Assembly (NCBI GenBank): GCA_963729215.1 | Contig: CAVSND010000022.1 | Location: 25,130-89,129, forward strand | Reading direction: 5' to 3' | Source of the DNA: CAVQJU01 sp963729215 | Lineage (GTDB): Bacteria; Acidobacteriota; Vicinamibacteria; Vicinamibacterales; CAVVIG01 | Length of the DNA stretch: 64,000 nt | In this document: positions 35,427-44,046 of the stretch, in pieces | Layout of the letters: every line of letters begins with the position of its first letter | Position numbering within the stretch: position 1 is the stretch's first letter | Position numbers and translations under genes: made by a program | The notes under the pieces: generated by a model | Database searches by the model: none | What the model was told of the DNA's origin: nothing | Seen by the model: only the letters and a program-made list of their open reading frames with translations

Positions 35427-35820
35427 GGGAGACTATAAAGGCGGCCGACGAAGGCGCCCGATAACAAGGTTCAACAGGTGCCCGGATTGCGAGCGTTCGT
35501 CACGATCGCGGCGGGTTGCCTTGCACATCAAGATGGTGGGTGATGACGAAACCGGCCAGCCCAAGATGCCCCAGCGACAAAGATCCGCGACCTCCCTGTC
35601 ATGCTCGTCCTCCCTGCTCGACCGTCGACGCGAATCGTATTATGCCTTGGGCCTCGAGTCTCCTCAGAACAATCAGGGCAAACGTGGCCATTCGGCGGCA
35701 TTGGACACCCACTGGCGCAAATGAAGAGTACGAAATGCGAACGGGCAGGTCGATACACGCGCGCTGTCGTCGTGCTGAGCGCAGCGGGCCGGCAGCCCGG
35801 TGCGTTATGATCTCACCCGC
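35427..35820. other. Gene-poor gap, possible decayed sequence
   Basis: About 390 bp without a convincing gene. On the minus strand a short stretch (about 35540-35600) reads RSRIFVAGASWAG, like the start of a Rossmann-fold sugar epimerase or reductase, but it stops within a few codons. It may be debris of a deleted sugar gene. It also must hold the promoter of the 35821-43606 operon; AATCGTATTATGCC at about 35633 resembles a minus-10 region. Confidence 0.4.
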
Positions 35821-36777
35821 ATGCACGCATTTGTCACCGGGGGTGCCGGGTTCATCGGCAGCTCCCTCGTGGATAGGCTCCTCTCGGACGGGCACAACGT
35901 CACGGCTTTCGACAACTTCTCAACCGGCCTCCATCGGTTTCTCGCCAGCGCCGTTTCGAATCCCCGCTTCACGCTCATCGAGGGCGACACGCTCGACCTT
36001 GCTGCGCTCACGCGTGCCATGACTGGCTGTGATGTCGTGTTTCACCTTGCGGCCAATGCCGACGTCCGATTCGGCACGGAGCATCCGAAGAAGGACCTCG
36101 AGCAGAACACGATCGCGACCTTCAATGTGCTCGAGGCCATGCGTGCCAATCGCGTCAGGCGCATCGCCTTTTCATCGACAGGGTCGGTCTACGGCGAAGC
36201 TGCGGTCTTTCCGACGCCGGAGGACGCGCCGTTTCCTGTCCAGACGTCGCTCTATGGGGCGTCGAAGCTTGCGGGCGAGGGGCTCATCGCTGCGTACGGC
36301 AGCGGCTTCGGCTTCGAGGGCTGCATCTTCAGGTTCGTGTCGATTCTCGGGGAGCGCTACACGCACGGACACGTGTTCGACTTCTACAAGAGCCTGCGAA
36401 TGGACCCAACCCGCCTGAGAGTGCTGGGGAACGGCAAGCAGAGGAAGTCCTATCTGTACATCGGCGACTGCCTCGACGCGATGCTGCTGGCGATGTCGAA
36501 GGTGCGCGGGGCTATTGAAGTCTTCAACCTTGGAACGAACGAGTACTGTGAGGTCAACGATTCCATCGGCTGGATCTGCGAACGCCTCGGCGTGAGTCCC
36601 GTTCGCGAGTACACCGGCGGTGACCGTGGCTGGATCGGGGACAATCCGTTTATCTTCCTCGACACGGCGAAGATCCGTTCGCTCGAATGGCAGCCGAAGC
36701 TCACGATCCGCGACGGCATCATCCGCACGCTCGAATACCTGCAGGCGAATCCCGCGATTCTCGAGGCGCGCGCATGA
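35821..36777 (+). CDS. Nucleotide-sugar epimerase/dehydratase (GalE-like)
   Basis: 318 residues, extended SDR. TGGAGFIGSS at the N-terminus binds NAD; DNFSTGLHRF follows beta-2 as in GalE. The catalytic Ser-Ser is in AFSSTGSVYGEA and the Tyr-Lys pair in YGASKLAGEGL. The C-terminus is GKQRKSYLYIGDCLDAML and FNLGTNEYCEVNDSIGWICE. The family converts nucleotide sugars (C4 epimerisation, 4,6-dehydration and others). As first gene of the heptose operon it may act on GDP-heptose, for instance as a GDP-heptose epimerase or 4,6-dehydratase; this is inferred from position only. The stop overlaps the next start (ATGA). Confidence 0.82.
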   Translation: MHAFVTGGAGFIGSSLVDRLLSDGHNVTAFDNFSTGLHRFLASAVSNPRFTLIEGDTLDLAALTRAMTGCDVVFHLAANADVRFGTEHPKKDLEQNTIATFNVLEAMRANRVRRIAFSSTGSVYGEAAVFPTPEDAPFPVQTSLYGASKLAGEGLIAAYGSGFGFEGCIFRFVSILGERYTHGHVFDFYKSLRMDPTRLRVLGNGKQRKSYLYIGDCLDAMLLAMSKVRGAIEVFNLGTNEYCEVNDSIGWICERLGVSPVREYTGGDRGWIGDNPFIFLDTAKIRSLEWQPKLTIRDGIIRTLEYLQANPAILEARA

Positions 36778-38972
36778 AGGTCGCCGTGCTCGGACTGTGG
36801 CACCTGGGGTCGGTGACGGCGGCCTGCGCCGCCGCAGCCGGTCATCAGGTCACCGGCTGGGATCTTGATGCCGACACGATTGACGCGCTGAACGCCGGAC
36901 GCGCCCCGATCGCAGAGCCGGGCCTCGACGCACTGGTGGCATCGGGGCTGATGTCCGGCCGCCTTCGGTTCACCGGCGACGCAAGGGGGGCCGTCGGCGA
37001 CGCCGAGGTCGTCTGGATCACGTTCGACACTCCTGTCGACGACGAGGATCGCGCCGACGTCAACTACGTCATGCGACAGGTTGCAGCAGCGTTCCCTCAC
37101 CTGAAGGACGGCGCGGTGGTCCTCAGTTCGTCCCAGCTGCCTGTCGGCAGCGTCGCACGCCTCGAACGTGCCTTTGCCGAGACAGGCGGCGGCCGTCGCG
37201 TCTCGTTCGCCTGTTCTCCCGAGAACCTGCGGCTCGGCAAAGCGATCGATGTCTTCACGCATCCCGACCGGGTCATCATTGGCGTGCGGGATGACGGTGC
37301 GAAGGCGGTGCTGACAGCCCTCTTTCAACCGATCACCGACCATCTCGAATGGATGTCGGTCGAATCGGCCGAGATGACCAAGCACGCGATTAACGCCTTT
37401 CTGGCCACGTCGGTCACCTTCATCAACGAGATTGCGGCGCTCTGCGAGCAGGCGGGCGCCGACGCCAAGGAAGTCGAGCGTGGCCTCAAGACCGAGAAGC
37501 GCATCGGTCCGTATGCCTACCTGGGTCCCGGGACGGCGTTTGCCGGAGGCACGCTGGCGAGGGACGTGGTCTTCCTCCGCGAACTGGGTCGGGCGGTAAA
37601 CCGCCCGACGCCGCTCATGGAAGGCGTCGAGGTCTCCAACCGCGAGCACCGCAACTGGGCGCGTCGTCGGCTCGAGTCGGTGGTGGCGCCACTGGCGGGG
37701 AAGACCGTTGCGGTGTGGGGGCTCACCTACAAGCCCGGGACCGACACGCTTCGCCGGTCCACCGCCGTTGAACTGTGTCGATGGCTGGTGCAGCAGGGCG
37801 TGCACGTGCGCGCTCACGACCCGGCGGCCAGAGCGTTGCCCGACGATCTCGGGGCCGTTACGCGCGCAGGCTCGCCCGAGGACGCGGCAACTGGCGCCGA
37901 TGCCCTCGTCGTGGCGACAGAGTGGCCCGACTACAGGTCCATTGACCTGGACATCCTGGCGACCGCAATGAGCGGGCGGGTCGTGATCGACGGGAACAGA
38001 TTCCTCGGTAACACGATTGGCCGCGACGCACGATTTCGACTGGTGTCGGTGGGCGCCGCCGTCGGCATGTGGCGCCGCCGGTTCGTGAACATGACGACGG
38101 GCTACTCACTTTCCGGACGCTGCGCGCTCATCACCGGCGCCAACCAGGGGCTGGGCCTCGCGATCGCCAGGGCGTACGTGCAGGCCGGCGCATCGGTCAT
38201 GCTGTGCGCGAGAGACGAAGCCCGGCTCGCCCAGGCGCGCGACGAAGTCGCGGCGCAGGCTGCGCCGGGCCAGCGGGTGTTCGCGATGCGCGCGGACGTA
38301 TCGGTGCAGTCCGACGTCATCGCACTCATCGAAGCGACGCTCGAGCGGCTCGGCGGGCTCCAGGTGCTCGTCAACAACGCCGGCGTGTACGGCCCGATGG
38401 GGCCGATCGAGGAGATCGACTGGGACGAGTTCACACGCGCGATGGACATCAACATCAACGGCTCGGTGCTCCCGATGCGGGCGGTGCTGCCTCACTTCAA
38501 GCGACAGCGCTACGGCAAGATCGTGCAGCTGTCCGGCGGCGGAGCGACCAACCCCCTGCCCCGCATTACGGCCTACGCTGCGTCGAAGGCAGCGATTGTT
38601 CGGCTGGCAGAGAGCGTGGCCATCGACGTCAAGGACTTCGGCATCGACATCAACTGCGTCGCGCCAGGTGCTCTCAACACGCGCATGATGGCGCAGTTGC
38701 TCGCGGCTGGCGCCGAGGCCGTGGGTGAAGCGTTCTACAAGCGGATGGCCGCGATGGCCGAAGGCGGAACGACCCCGCTCGAGGTCGGTGCCGCTCTCGC
38801 GGTCTTCCTGGGCTCTGCCGACAGTGACGGCATCACCGGTCGCCTGATCTCTGCGCCGTGGGATCCGTGGCAGCGGCTGCAGCAGCATCGCGCAGCGCTC
38901 GATCCATCCGATATCTACACCCTGCGGCGCATCGTTCCCGAAGATCGCGGCCACGAATGGGGCGACAAGTAG
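36774..38972 (+). CDS. UDP-glucose dehydrogenase-like protein lacking the catalytic Cys, fused to an SDR
   Basis: 732 residues in one frame. Residues 1-435 follow UDP-glucose/GDP-mannose dehydrogenases: AVLGLWHLGSVTAACAAAAG, SSSQLPVGSV, FACSPENLRLGKAI and the conserved Lys/Asn in EMTKHAINAFLATS, with a C-terminal UDP-binding-like domain (VWGLTYKPGTDTLRRS). The active-site block that is normally GGSCFPKD reads GGTLARD (residues 258-264), so the nucleophilic cysteine is absent. From residue 440 a complete classical SDR follows (ALITGANQGLGLA; VNNAGVYGPMG; YAASKAAIVRLAE). No stop separates them, though an ATG at 38091 could start the SDR alone. The protein probably performs a nonstandard oxidation/reduction of the nucleotide sugar. 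Confidence 0.8.
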   Translation: MKVAVLGLWHLGSVTAACAAAAGHQVTGWDLDADTIDALNAGRAPIAEPGLDALVASGLMSGRLRFTGDARGAVGDAEVVWITFDTPVDDEDRADVNYVMRQVAAAFPHLKDGAVVLSSSQLPVGSVARLERAFAETGGGRRVSFACSPENLRLGKAIDVFTHPDRVIIGVRDDGAKAVLTALFQPITDHLEWMSVESAEMTKHAINAFLATSVTFINEIAALCEQAGADAKEVERGLKTEKRIGPYAYLGPGTAFAGGTLARDVVFLRELGRAVNRPTPLMEGVEVSNREHRNWARRRLESVVAPLAGKTVAVWGLTYKPGTDTLRRSTAVELCRWLVQQGVHVRAHDPAARALPDDLGAVTRAGSPEDAATGADALVVATEWPDYRSIDLDILATAMSGRVVIDGNRFLGNTIGRDARFRLVSVGAAVGMWRRRFVNMTTGYSLSGRCALITGANQGLGLAIARAYVQAGASVMLCARDEARLAQARDEVAAQAAPGQRVFAMRADVSVQSDVIALIEATLERLGGLQVLVNNAGVYGPMGPIEEIDWDEFTRAMDININGSVLPMRAVLPHFKRQRYGKIVQLSGGGATNPLPRITAYAASKAAIVRLAESVAIDVKDFGIDINCVAPGALNTRMMAQLLAAGAEAVGEAFYKRMAAMAEGGTTPLEVGAALAVFLGSADSDGITGRLISAPWDPWQRLQQHRAALDPSDIYTLRRIVPEDRGHEWGDK

Positions 38973-39027
38973 CGCCTTTCCGAGGCGCCAGAGCGTAGAA
39001 TTGAGTGTTTCCGAGAACAATCTGCGG

Positions 39028-40017
39028 ATGAATCTTGGCGTCGCCATCGTGGGATGTGGACTGATCGGCCGCAAGCGGGCGGCGGCGCTGCCTGGCGGTC
39101 GCGTCGTGGCGTGCGCGGACCTGGCGCATGACCGCGCCGAGGCGCTCGCAAGGGCCGCCGGCGCCGAAGCCGTGACGCGCTGGCAGGATGCCGTCGCACA
39201 TCCCGGCGTGGACGTCGTCGTCGTGGCGACGACGAACGACGCGCTGGCAGCCGTGACGCAGGAGGCACTCAACGCCGGGAAGCACGTGCTTGTCGAGAAG
39301 CCGGCCGCCCGTAACGTGGCCGAACTCGAACCGCTGATTGCGACCGCCTCGGCGAAGGGAGTGCGCGTTCGCGTTGGTTTCAACCATCGTTATCATCCGG
39401 CGCTGCAGAAGGCGCGCGAGATCGTCGACAGCGGCGCGCTCGGGCCACTCATGTTCATGCGCGGACGTTACGGGCACGGCGGCCGCGTCGGCTACGATCG
39501 CGAGTGGCGCGCGAACCCGGCGCTTTCCGGCGGCGGCGAGTTGATTGATCAGGGGGTTCATCTCATCGACCTCTCCCGCTGGTTCCTCGGTCCGTTCACG
39601 ACGGTGGAAGGGTTTGCCGCGACCTACTTCTGGGACATGCCGGTCGATGACAACGCGTTTCTGACGCTCCGCACGGCCGGCGGGCAGTGTGCGTTTCTGC
39701 ACGTCAGCTGCAGCGAGTGGAAGAACCTGTTCTCACTGGAGATCTACGGGCGGACAGGAAAGCTGGCCATCGACGGACTGGGCGGCAGCTACGGCGTGGA
39801 GCGCATCACCTGGTACCAGATGCTGCCCGAGATGGGTCCGCCGGACACGGTCAGCTGGGAGTTTCCGCGAGGCGACCAGTCCTGGGCGATCGAATTCCGC
39901 GAGTTCGTGAAGGACATCCACGAAGGTCGCGAACCGGACCCCGGGCTGCAGGACGCAAAGGCGGCCCTGGAAGCCGTCGGGACGATCTACAGACGTTCGG
40001 GTTATGCGACTGCCTGA
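39028..40017 (+). CDS. Gfo/Idh/MocA family oxidoreductase
   Basis: About 329 residues from the ATG at 39028; a TTG nine codons upstream is the alternative. Rossmann motif VAIVGCGLIGRKRA, EKPAARNVAELEPL with the catalytic EKP lysine, and the C-terminal sheet domain (GFNHRYHPALQKAREIVDSG; GGELIDQGVHLIDLSRWFLG, carrying the DxGxHxxD motif). Members oxidise or reduce sugar ring carbons with NAD(P). In this operon it could reduce a keto-sugar intermediate produced by the preceding dehydrogenase/SDR protein. Substrate is inference. Confidence 0.87.
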   Translation: MNLGVAIVGCGLIGRKRAAALPGGRVVACADLAHDRAEALARAAGAEAVTRWQDAVAHPGVDVVVVATTNDALAAVTQEALNAGKHVLVEKPAARNVAELEPLIATASAKGVRVRVGFNHRYHPALQKAREIVDSGALGPLMFMRGRYGHGGRVGYDREWRANPALSGGGELIDQGVHLIDLSRWFLGPFTTVEGFAATYFWDMPVDDNAFLTLRTAGGQCAFLHVSCSEWKNLFSLEIYGRTGKLAIDGLGGSYGVERITWYQMLPEMGPPDTVSWEFPRGDQSWAIEFREFVKDIHEGREPDPGLQDAKAALEAVGTIYRRSGYATA

Positions 40018-40044
40018 ATCCTCACCGAGTGTGGCCGTGCAACG

Positions 40045-41025
40045 ATGATTATCACCCGCAGTCCTCTTCGGATCACGCTCGGCGGCGGCGGCACCGACCT
40101 CCCGTCCTACTACAAGGACCACGGCGGGTTCCTCGTCGCAGCCGCGATTGACAAGTACGTCTACGTCACCGTGATGCGGCCCTTCACGCCGGGCATTTTC
40201 CTGAAGTATTCGCACCTGGAGCACGTCGAGCGGATCGATGACGTGCAGCACCGGCTCATTCGCGAGGCGCTGCTCGAACTCGACTTCAGGACTCCGCAAA
40301 TCGAGATCACGACACTCGCCGACATTCCGGCAGGAACGGGTCTCGGCTCGTCGGGCAGTTTCACGACAGCGCTCCTGAAAGCGCTCTACGCGCACAGGCG
40401 CCGCCTGCTCCATCCCAACGAACTCGCCGAACTGGCGTGCGACATCGAGATCAACCGCCTCGCCGAGCCGGTTGGGAAGCAGGACCAGTACATCGCGGCG
40501 TTCGGTGGCGTGACTTGCTTCACTTTCAGCGGCGACGGCAGCGTGCAGGCCGAACCGCTCAGGATGCCCATGGACGCGCTGTTCAATCTCGAGGACAACC
40601 TGCTGCTGTTCTTCACCGGCTTCTCGAGGAGCGCGGGCAGCATCCTGGCCGACCAGAAGAAGCGCAGCGAGACACACGATGCGGAGATGCTCGCCAATCT
40701 TCACGACGTGAAGGAACTCGGACTCCGATCCCGCGATGCGCTGATGAAGGGCGACATGGGCGGCTTCGGGGCCCTGATGCACGAGCAGTGGGAGCAGAAG
40801 AAACGTCGCTCCGGCGGCATGAGCAACCCGCACATCGACGAGTGGTACGAGCTGGGACTCAAGAACGGCGCGATTGGGGGCAAGCTGGTTGGGGCCGGCG
40901 GCGGCGGCTTCCTCCTGTTCTATTCGGAGGACCATCGACGGCTCCGTGCCGCAATGTGCAAGGCCGGCCTCGAGGAAGTGCGGTTCCGCTTCGATTTCGA
41001 AGGGACGAAGGTGCTGCTGGCGTGA
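40045..41025 (+). CDS. hddA: D-glycero-alpha-D-manno-heptose 7-phosphate kinase (HddA-like)
   Basis: 326 residues of the GHMP kinase family. N-terminal PLRITLGGGGTDLPSYYKDH, ATP loop IPAGTGLGSSGSFTTALL, and a C-terminal KLVGAGGGGFLLFY, the full HddA pattern (also shared by fucose kinases). It phosphorylates the anomeric position of heptose-7-phosphate with alpha stereochemistry, which commits the sugar to GDP activation. The neighbouring GmhA, GmhB and HddC genes make the assignment firm at pathway level. The stop overlaps the GTG of hddC. Confidence 0.87.
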   Translation: MIITRSPLRITLGGGGTDLPSYYKDHGGFLVAAAIDKYVYVTVMRPFTPGIFLKYSHLEHVERIDDVQHRLIREALLELDFRTPQIEITTLADIPAGTGLGSSGSFTTALLKALYAHRRRLLHPNELAELACDIEINRLAEPVGKQDQYIAAFGGVTCFTFSGDGSVQAEPLRMPMDALFNLEDNLLLFFTGFSRSAGSILADQKKRSETHDAEMLANLHDVKELGLRSRDALMKGDMGGFGALMHEQWEQKKRRSGGMSNPHIDEWYELGLKNGAIGGKLVGAGGGGFLLFYSEDHRRLRAAMCKAGLEEVRFRFDFEGTKVLLA

Positions 41026-41738
41026 GCCTTCCGGTCGCCATGCTTGCCGGAGGTTTGGCCACGCGACTTCGGCCGGTTACCGAGACTATTCCGAAAGCGC
41101 TCGTCGAAGTGGCGGACAAGCCGTTTGCCGTTCACCAGCTCGAACTCTTACAGCAGCACGGAGTGAGAGACGTGGCCTGGCTCGTCGGGTACCGCGCCGA
41201 TCAGATCGAAACCGCGCTCGGCGACGGCAGTCGGTGGGATATGCGGTTCACCTACGTGCATGACGGTCCGGTGCTGCTCGGGACCGGTGGCGCGCTCCGC
41301 CGCGCCCTGCCGCACCTCGGCCCCGCCTTCTTCGTGATGTACGGCGACTCGTACCTGGAGTGCGACTTTGCCGACGTGGAGCGTGTGTTCCTCGAGAGCC
41401 GGCGCTCGGCCCTGATGACCGTTTACCGGAACGAAGGGCAATTCGACACGAGCAACGTGGAGTTCGAGAACGGTCGGATCGTGCGATACGACAAGAAGGT
41501 CCGCACCGAGTCCATGCACCACATCGACTGGGGGCTCGGCGTTTTCCAGTCGAGCGCATTCGATCCGTATCCGCCCGAACGACCTCTCGATCTCGCAACC
41601 GTCTACCAGGACCTCCTCGCTGCCGGTCAGCTCACCGGTTACGAGGTGCCGAACCGGTTCTATGAAATAGGATCTCCAGCGGGAATCGCCGACACCGACG
41701 TCTACCTGCGGCGAAAGGCGCAGCGACAGCGACCATGA
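41022..41738 (+). CDS. hddC: Heptose-1-phosphate guanylyltransferase (HddC-like nucleotidyltransferase)
   Basis: 238 residues from GTG 41022, which overlaps the hddA stop (GTGA). Nucleotidyltransferase fold: AMLAGGLATRLRPVTETIPK carries the signature GGxxTRL and Lys, then GTGGALRRALPHLG and the metal-binding FFVMYGDSYLECD. IDWGLGVFQSSAF and YEVPNRFYEIGSPAGIADTD close the domain. It couples heptose 1-phosphate to GTP, giving GDP-heptose; GTP specificity is known for the HddC family and not readable from these motifs. The next gene starts at 41735, overlapping the stop. Confidence 0.85.
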   Translation: MSLPVAMLAGGLATRLRPVTETIPKALVEVADKPFAVHQLELLQQHGVRDVAWLVGYRADQIETALGDGSRWDMRFTYVHDGPVLLGTGGALRRALPHLGPAFFVMYGDSYLECDFADVERVFLESRRSALMTVYRNEGQFDTSNVEFENGRIVRYDKKVRTESMHHIDWGLGVFQSSAFDPYPPERPLDLATVYQDLLAAGQLTGYEVPNRFYEIGSPAGIADTDVYLRRKAQRQRP

Positions 41739-42332
41739 CCTACACCGAACGTCATCTGCAGGAAGCCTCGCGACATCATCCAGCAACTCGATCACGCGGC
41801 CATCGAACGCATGGTCGAGATCCTGGCCGGCGTCCGTGCGCGTGGCGGCCGTCTCTTCTTCCTCGGCGTTGGTGGCAGTGCCGGCAACTGCGGCCACGCG
41901 GTCAACGATTTCCGCAAGCTGGCCGGTTTCGAGGCGTACGCGCCGACCGACAACGTCTCGGAGTTGACCGCGCGGACCAACGACGAGGGATGGGACACCG
42001 TGTTCGCGGCATGGCTGAAAGGAAGCCGGCTCCGGAAGGAGGACGCGGTCTTCGTGTTCTCGGTTGGCGGCGGCAGCCTCGAAAAGAACATCAGTCCCAA
42101 CCTTGTGCGCGCACTGCAGCTTGCCAAAGAGGTCGGCGCGGCGATCGTCGGCGTGGTTGGTCGCGATGGGGGATACACGGCGACGGTTGCCGATGCATGC
42201 GCCATCGTCCCGACGGTGAATCCGGAGACCGTCACGCCTCATAGCGAGGCATTCCAGGCTGTCGTCTGGCACCTGCTCGTGTCGCATCCGGCGTTGAAGG
42301 TGAACGCGACGAAGTGGGAATCGACGCGGTGA
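41735..42332 (+). CDS. gmhA: Phosphoheptose isomerase-like SIS protein, one frameshift
   Basis: About 198 residues. SIS fold with GGRLFFLGVGGSAGNCGHAV (phosphosugar-binding Ser), ELTARTNDEGWDTVFA, and a second loop VFVFSVGGGSLEKN. It isomerises sedoheptulose 7-phosphate to D-glycero-D-manno-heptose 7-phosphate. The ATG at 41735 overlaps the hddC stop. The frame breaks near 41766 (an extra C in GGAAGCCTCGCGAC); deleting one C gives QEARDIIQQLDHAAIERM, a normal GmhA helix 1. The isomerase active-site His is present in TPHSEAFQAVVWHLL. The end overlaps gmhB. Confidence 0.82.
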
Positions 42333-42862
42333 CACGCCCAGCGGTCTTCCTCGACCGTGACGGTGTGATCAATCGGGCGCTGGTCCGGGAGGGTAAGCCA
42401 TATCCCCCGAGTTCGGCGGACGAGCTCGAGATCCTGGCGGGGGTGCCGGAAGCACTGCAGCGCCTCAAGGCTGCCGGCTATGCGCTCGTCGTCGTGACCA
42501 ATCAGCCGGATATCGCCAGGGGCAGCACGTCGATGGCCGCGGTCGAGCGCATCAACGCGCGGCTGCGCGCCCTCCTTCCGCTCGATGAAATCCGGATGTG
42601 CCCGCACGACGACGCAGACCGCTGCGTGTGTCGGAAACCGAAGCCGGGACTTCTGCTGCAGGAACCGGCGCATGACATGCCAGCCAGCGTGATGGTGGGC
42701 GACAGGTGGCGTGACATCGAAGCCGGACAGGCGGCCGGGTGCGGTGCGACAATCCTCATCGATTACGGCTACGAGGAGCCCACAACAGCGGCGCCGACCG
42801 TTCGTGTGCGGTCGCTGGCCGAGGCGGCCGACTGGTTGATTGCCCGCAGCGATCGGGCCTGA
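42329..42862 (+). CDS. gmhB: D,D-heptose 1,7-bisphosphate phosphatase
   Basis: About 177 residues from GTG 42329, chosen for the GTGA overlap with gmhA; GTG 42314 is an alternative. HAD/HisB-type: nucleophile loop AVFLDRDGVINRAL, VVVTNQPDIARG, the zinc-binding CPHDDADRCVCRKPKPG (three Cys, one His) typical of GmhB, then MVGDRWRDIEAGQAAGC. It removes the 7-phosphate, leaving heptose 1-phosphate for HddC. The C-terminal AAPTVRVRSLAEAADWLI is normal. Confidence 0.9.
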   Translation: MTRPAVFLDRDGVINRALVREGKPYPPSSADELEILAGVPEALQRLKAAGYALVVVTNQPDIARGSTSMAAVERINARLRALLPLDEIRMCPHDDADRCVCRKPKPGLLLQEPAHDMPASVMVGDRWRDIEAGQAAGCGATILIDYGYEEPTTAAPTVRVRSLAEAADWLIARSDRA

Positions 42863-42892
42863 CGAGTGCGACATTTTGAAGCAGAGACAAAC

Positions 42893-43606
42893 ATGAAACT
42901 GACCGATCTCCGCACGAAGATCTACGCCGACGGCGCCGAACTTTCCGGAATGCTGGCGATGTACCGTGAACCGCACATCAAGGGGTTTACCACCAACCCG
43001 ACGCTGATGCGAAAGGCCGGCATCGCCGATTACCGCGCCTTCGCGCACGAAGTGCTGGCGGCCATTCCCGATCGACCAATCTCGTTCGAGGTGTTCTCGG
43101 ACGAGTTCGCGGACATGGAGCGGCAGGCGCGCGAAATTGCCACGTGGGGCGAGCACGTCTACGTCAAGATCCCGGTCACCAACACGCGTCGGGAGCCTGC
43201 TTACGACCTGGTGCGACGGTTGTCACACGCCGGGGTCAAGCTGAACGTGACCGCAATCATGACGCTCGAACAGGTGAGGGCGATCGTGGACGCGCTCAAG
43301 GGAGGCGCGCCCTCGAACGTGTCCGTGTTTGCCGGCCGGATTGCCGACACCGGCCGCGACCCTGTCCCGCACATGAAGGCGGCTCTCGACATCCTGTCGG
43401 TCGAGCCGCGCGCGGAGCTGATTTGGGCGAGCCCCCGAGAACTCCTCAACGTCTTCCAGGCCCACGAGATCGGTTGCCACATCATCACGGTCACCAACGA
43501 CATCCTGAAGAAGCTATCGCTGGTGGGCAAGGACCTGGGCGATTACTCGCTCGACACCGTGAAGATGTTCTACGACGACGCGACAGCCGCCGGATTCCGG
43601 ATCTGA
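42893..43606 (+). CDS. Transaldolase (short, TalC/FSA-type)
   Basis: 237 residues, the length of the short transaldolase/fructose-6-phosphate aldolase group. KIYADGAELSGML, the family signature KGFTTNPTLMRKAG, and the Schiff-base lysine in EHVYVKIPVTNT. SVFAGRIADTGRDP and the C-terminal MFYDDATAAGF are typical. As the last gene of the heptose operon it may make sedoheptulose 7-phosphate, the entry substrate of GmhA, from fructose 6-phosphate and erythrose 4-phosphate. Alternatively it is an aldolase for a modified sugar. It starts 30 bp after gmhB. Confidence 0.85.
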   Translation: MKLTDLRTKIYADGAELSGMLAMYREPHIKGFTTNPTLMRKAGIADYRAFAHEVLAAIPDRPISFEVFSDEFADMERQAREIATWGEHVYVKIPVTNTRREPAYDLVRRLSHAGVKLNVTAIMTLEQVRAIVDALKGGAPSNVSVFAGRIADTGRDPVPHMKAALDILSVEPRAELIWASPRELLNVFQAHEIGCHIITVTNDILKKLSLVGKDLGDYSLDTVKMFYDDATAAGFRI

Positions 43607-44046
43607 TTTATGAGGGACCGCGCGGCCGACACTGGGGTTGTTTAGTCCCATGGTGTGGTGGTGAGAGGGAGTTGCACCAGGGAGACTGGTTCAGGGGCTA
43701 GTATGCTCGTCGAAGGACCGAGCCGCCTCAGAGTCTGTCTACTATCGTCATTCGGGTCCGGTTCCGTTTGCGTCGAGGCTCTCCTTTCACATCAGACGGA
43801 AGATGTTTCTCCTTCCAGAGCGACCCTGGATGGCCCAGGGCGTCAAGATTTGCAGCCATGGCTTGGCGGTACACGTGACGCTGCGATTCTGCAGCTTCCG
43901 AGAATTACGCGGGATGATCGCGCTCCATTGGAGGTCATCTCTGACTTCCCGACGAAGGCGACATGACCGCGCCGCGAAACATCGCCGTTGGCTCTCAATC
44001 GTGCAGAATATCCGGCTCATACTCATACCTAGCGAGGTCCCACGAG
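43607..44046. other. 440-bp gap without a recognisable gene
   Basis: No reading frame here has protein-like composition over more than about 40 codons, and GC content drops toward the right. It separates the heptose operon from the lipoprotein gene and probably contains a terminator and a promoter. I see no hairpin with a T-run, no tRNA and no riboswitch. Confidence 0.4.

Noticed and set aside
35521..35724. 67-residue plus-strand frame in the gap before the epimerase
   Set aside because: Composition is not protein-like and the minus strand shows a faint Rossmann start instead; treated as debris.
36450..37817. 455-codon antisense frame under the heptose operon
   Set aside because: Low-complexity shadow; plus-strand genes overlap perfectly and show family motifs.
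38091..38972. Separate SDR gene starting at the ATG at 38091
   Set aside because: Possible, but the frame is continuous from the dehydrogenase half with no stop or ribosome-binding site, so I report a fusion and note the alternative.
43655..43966. Short plus-strand frames in the 43.6-44.0 kb gap
   Set aside because: No family resemblance, no ribosome-binding site, frequent stops in the other frames.
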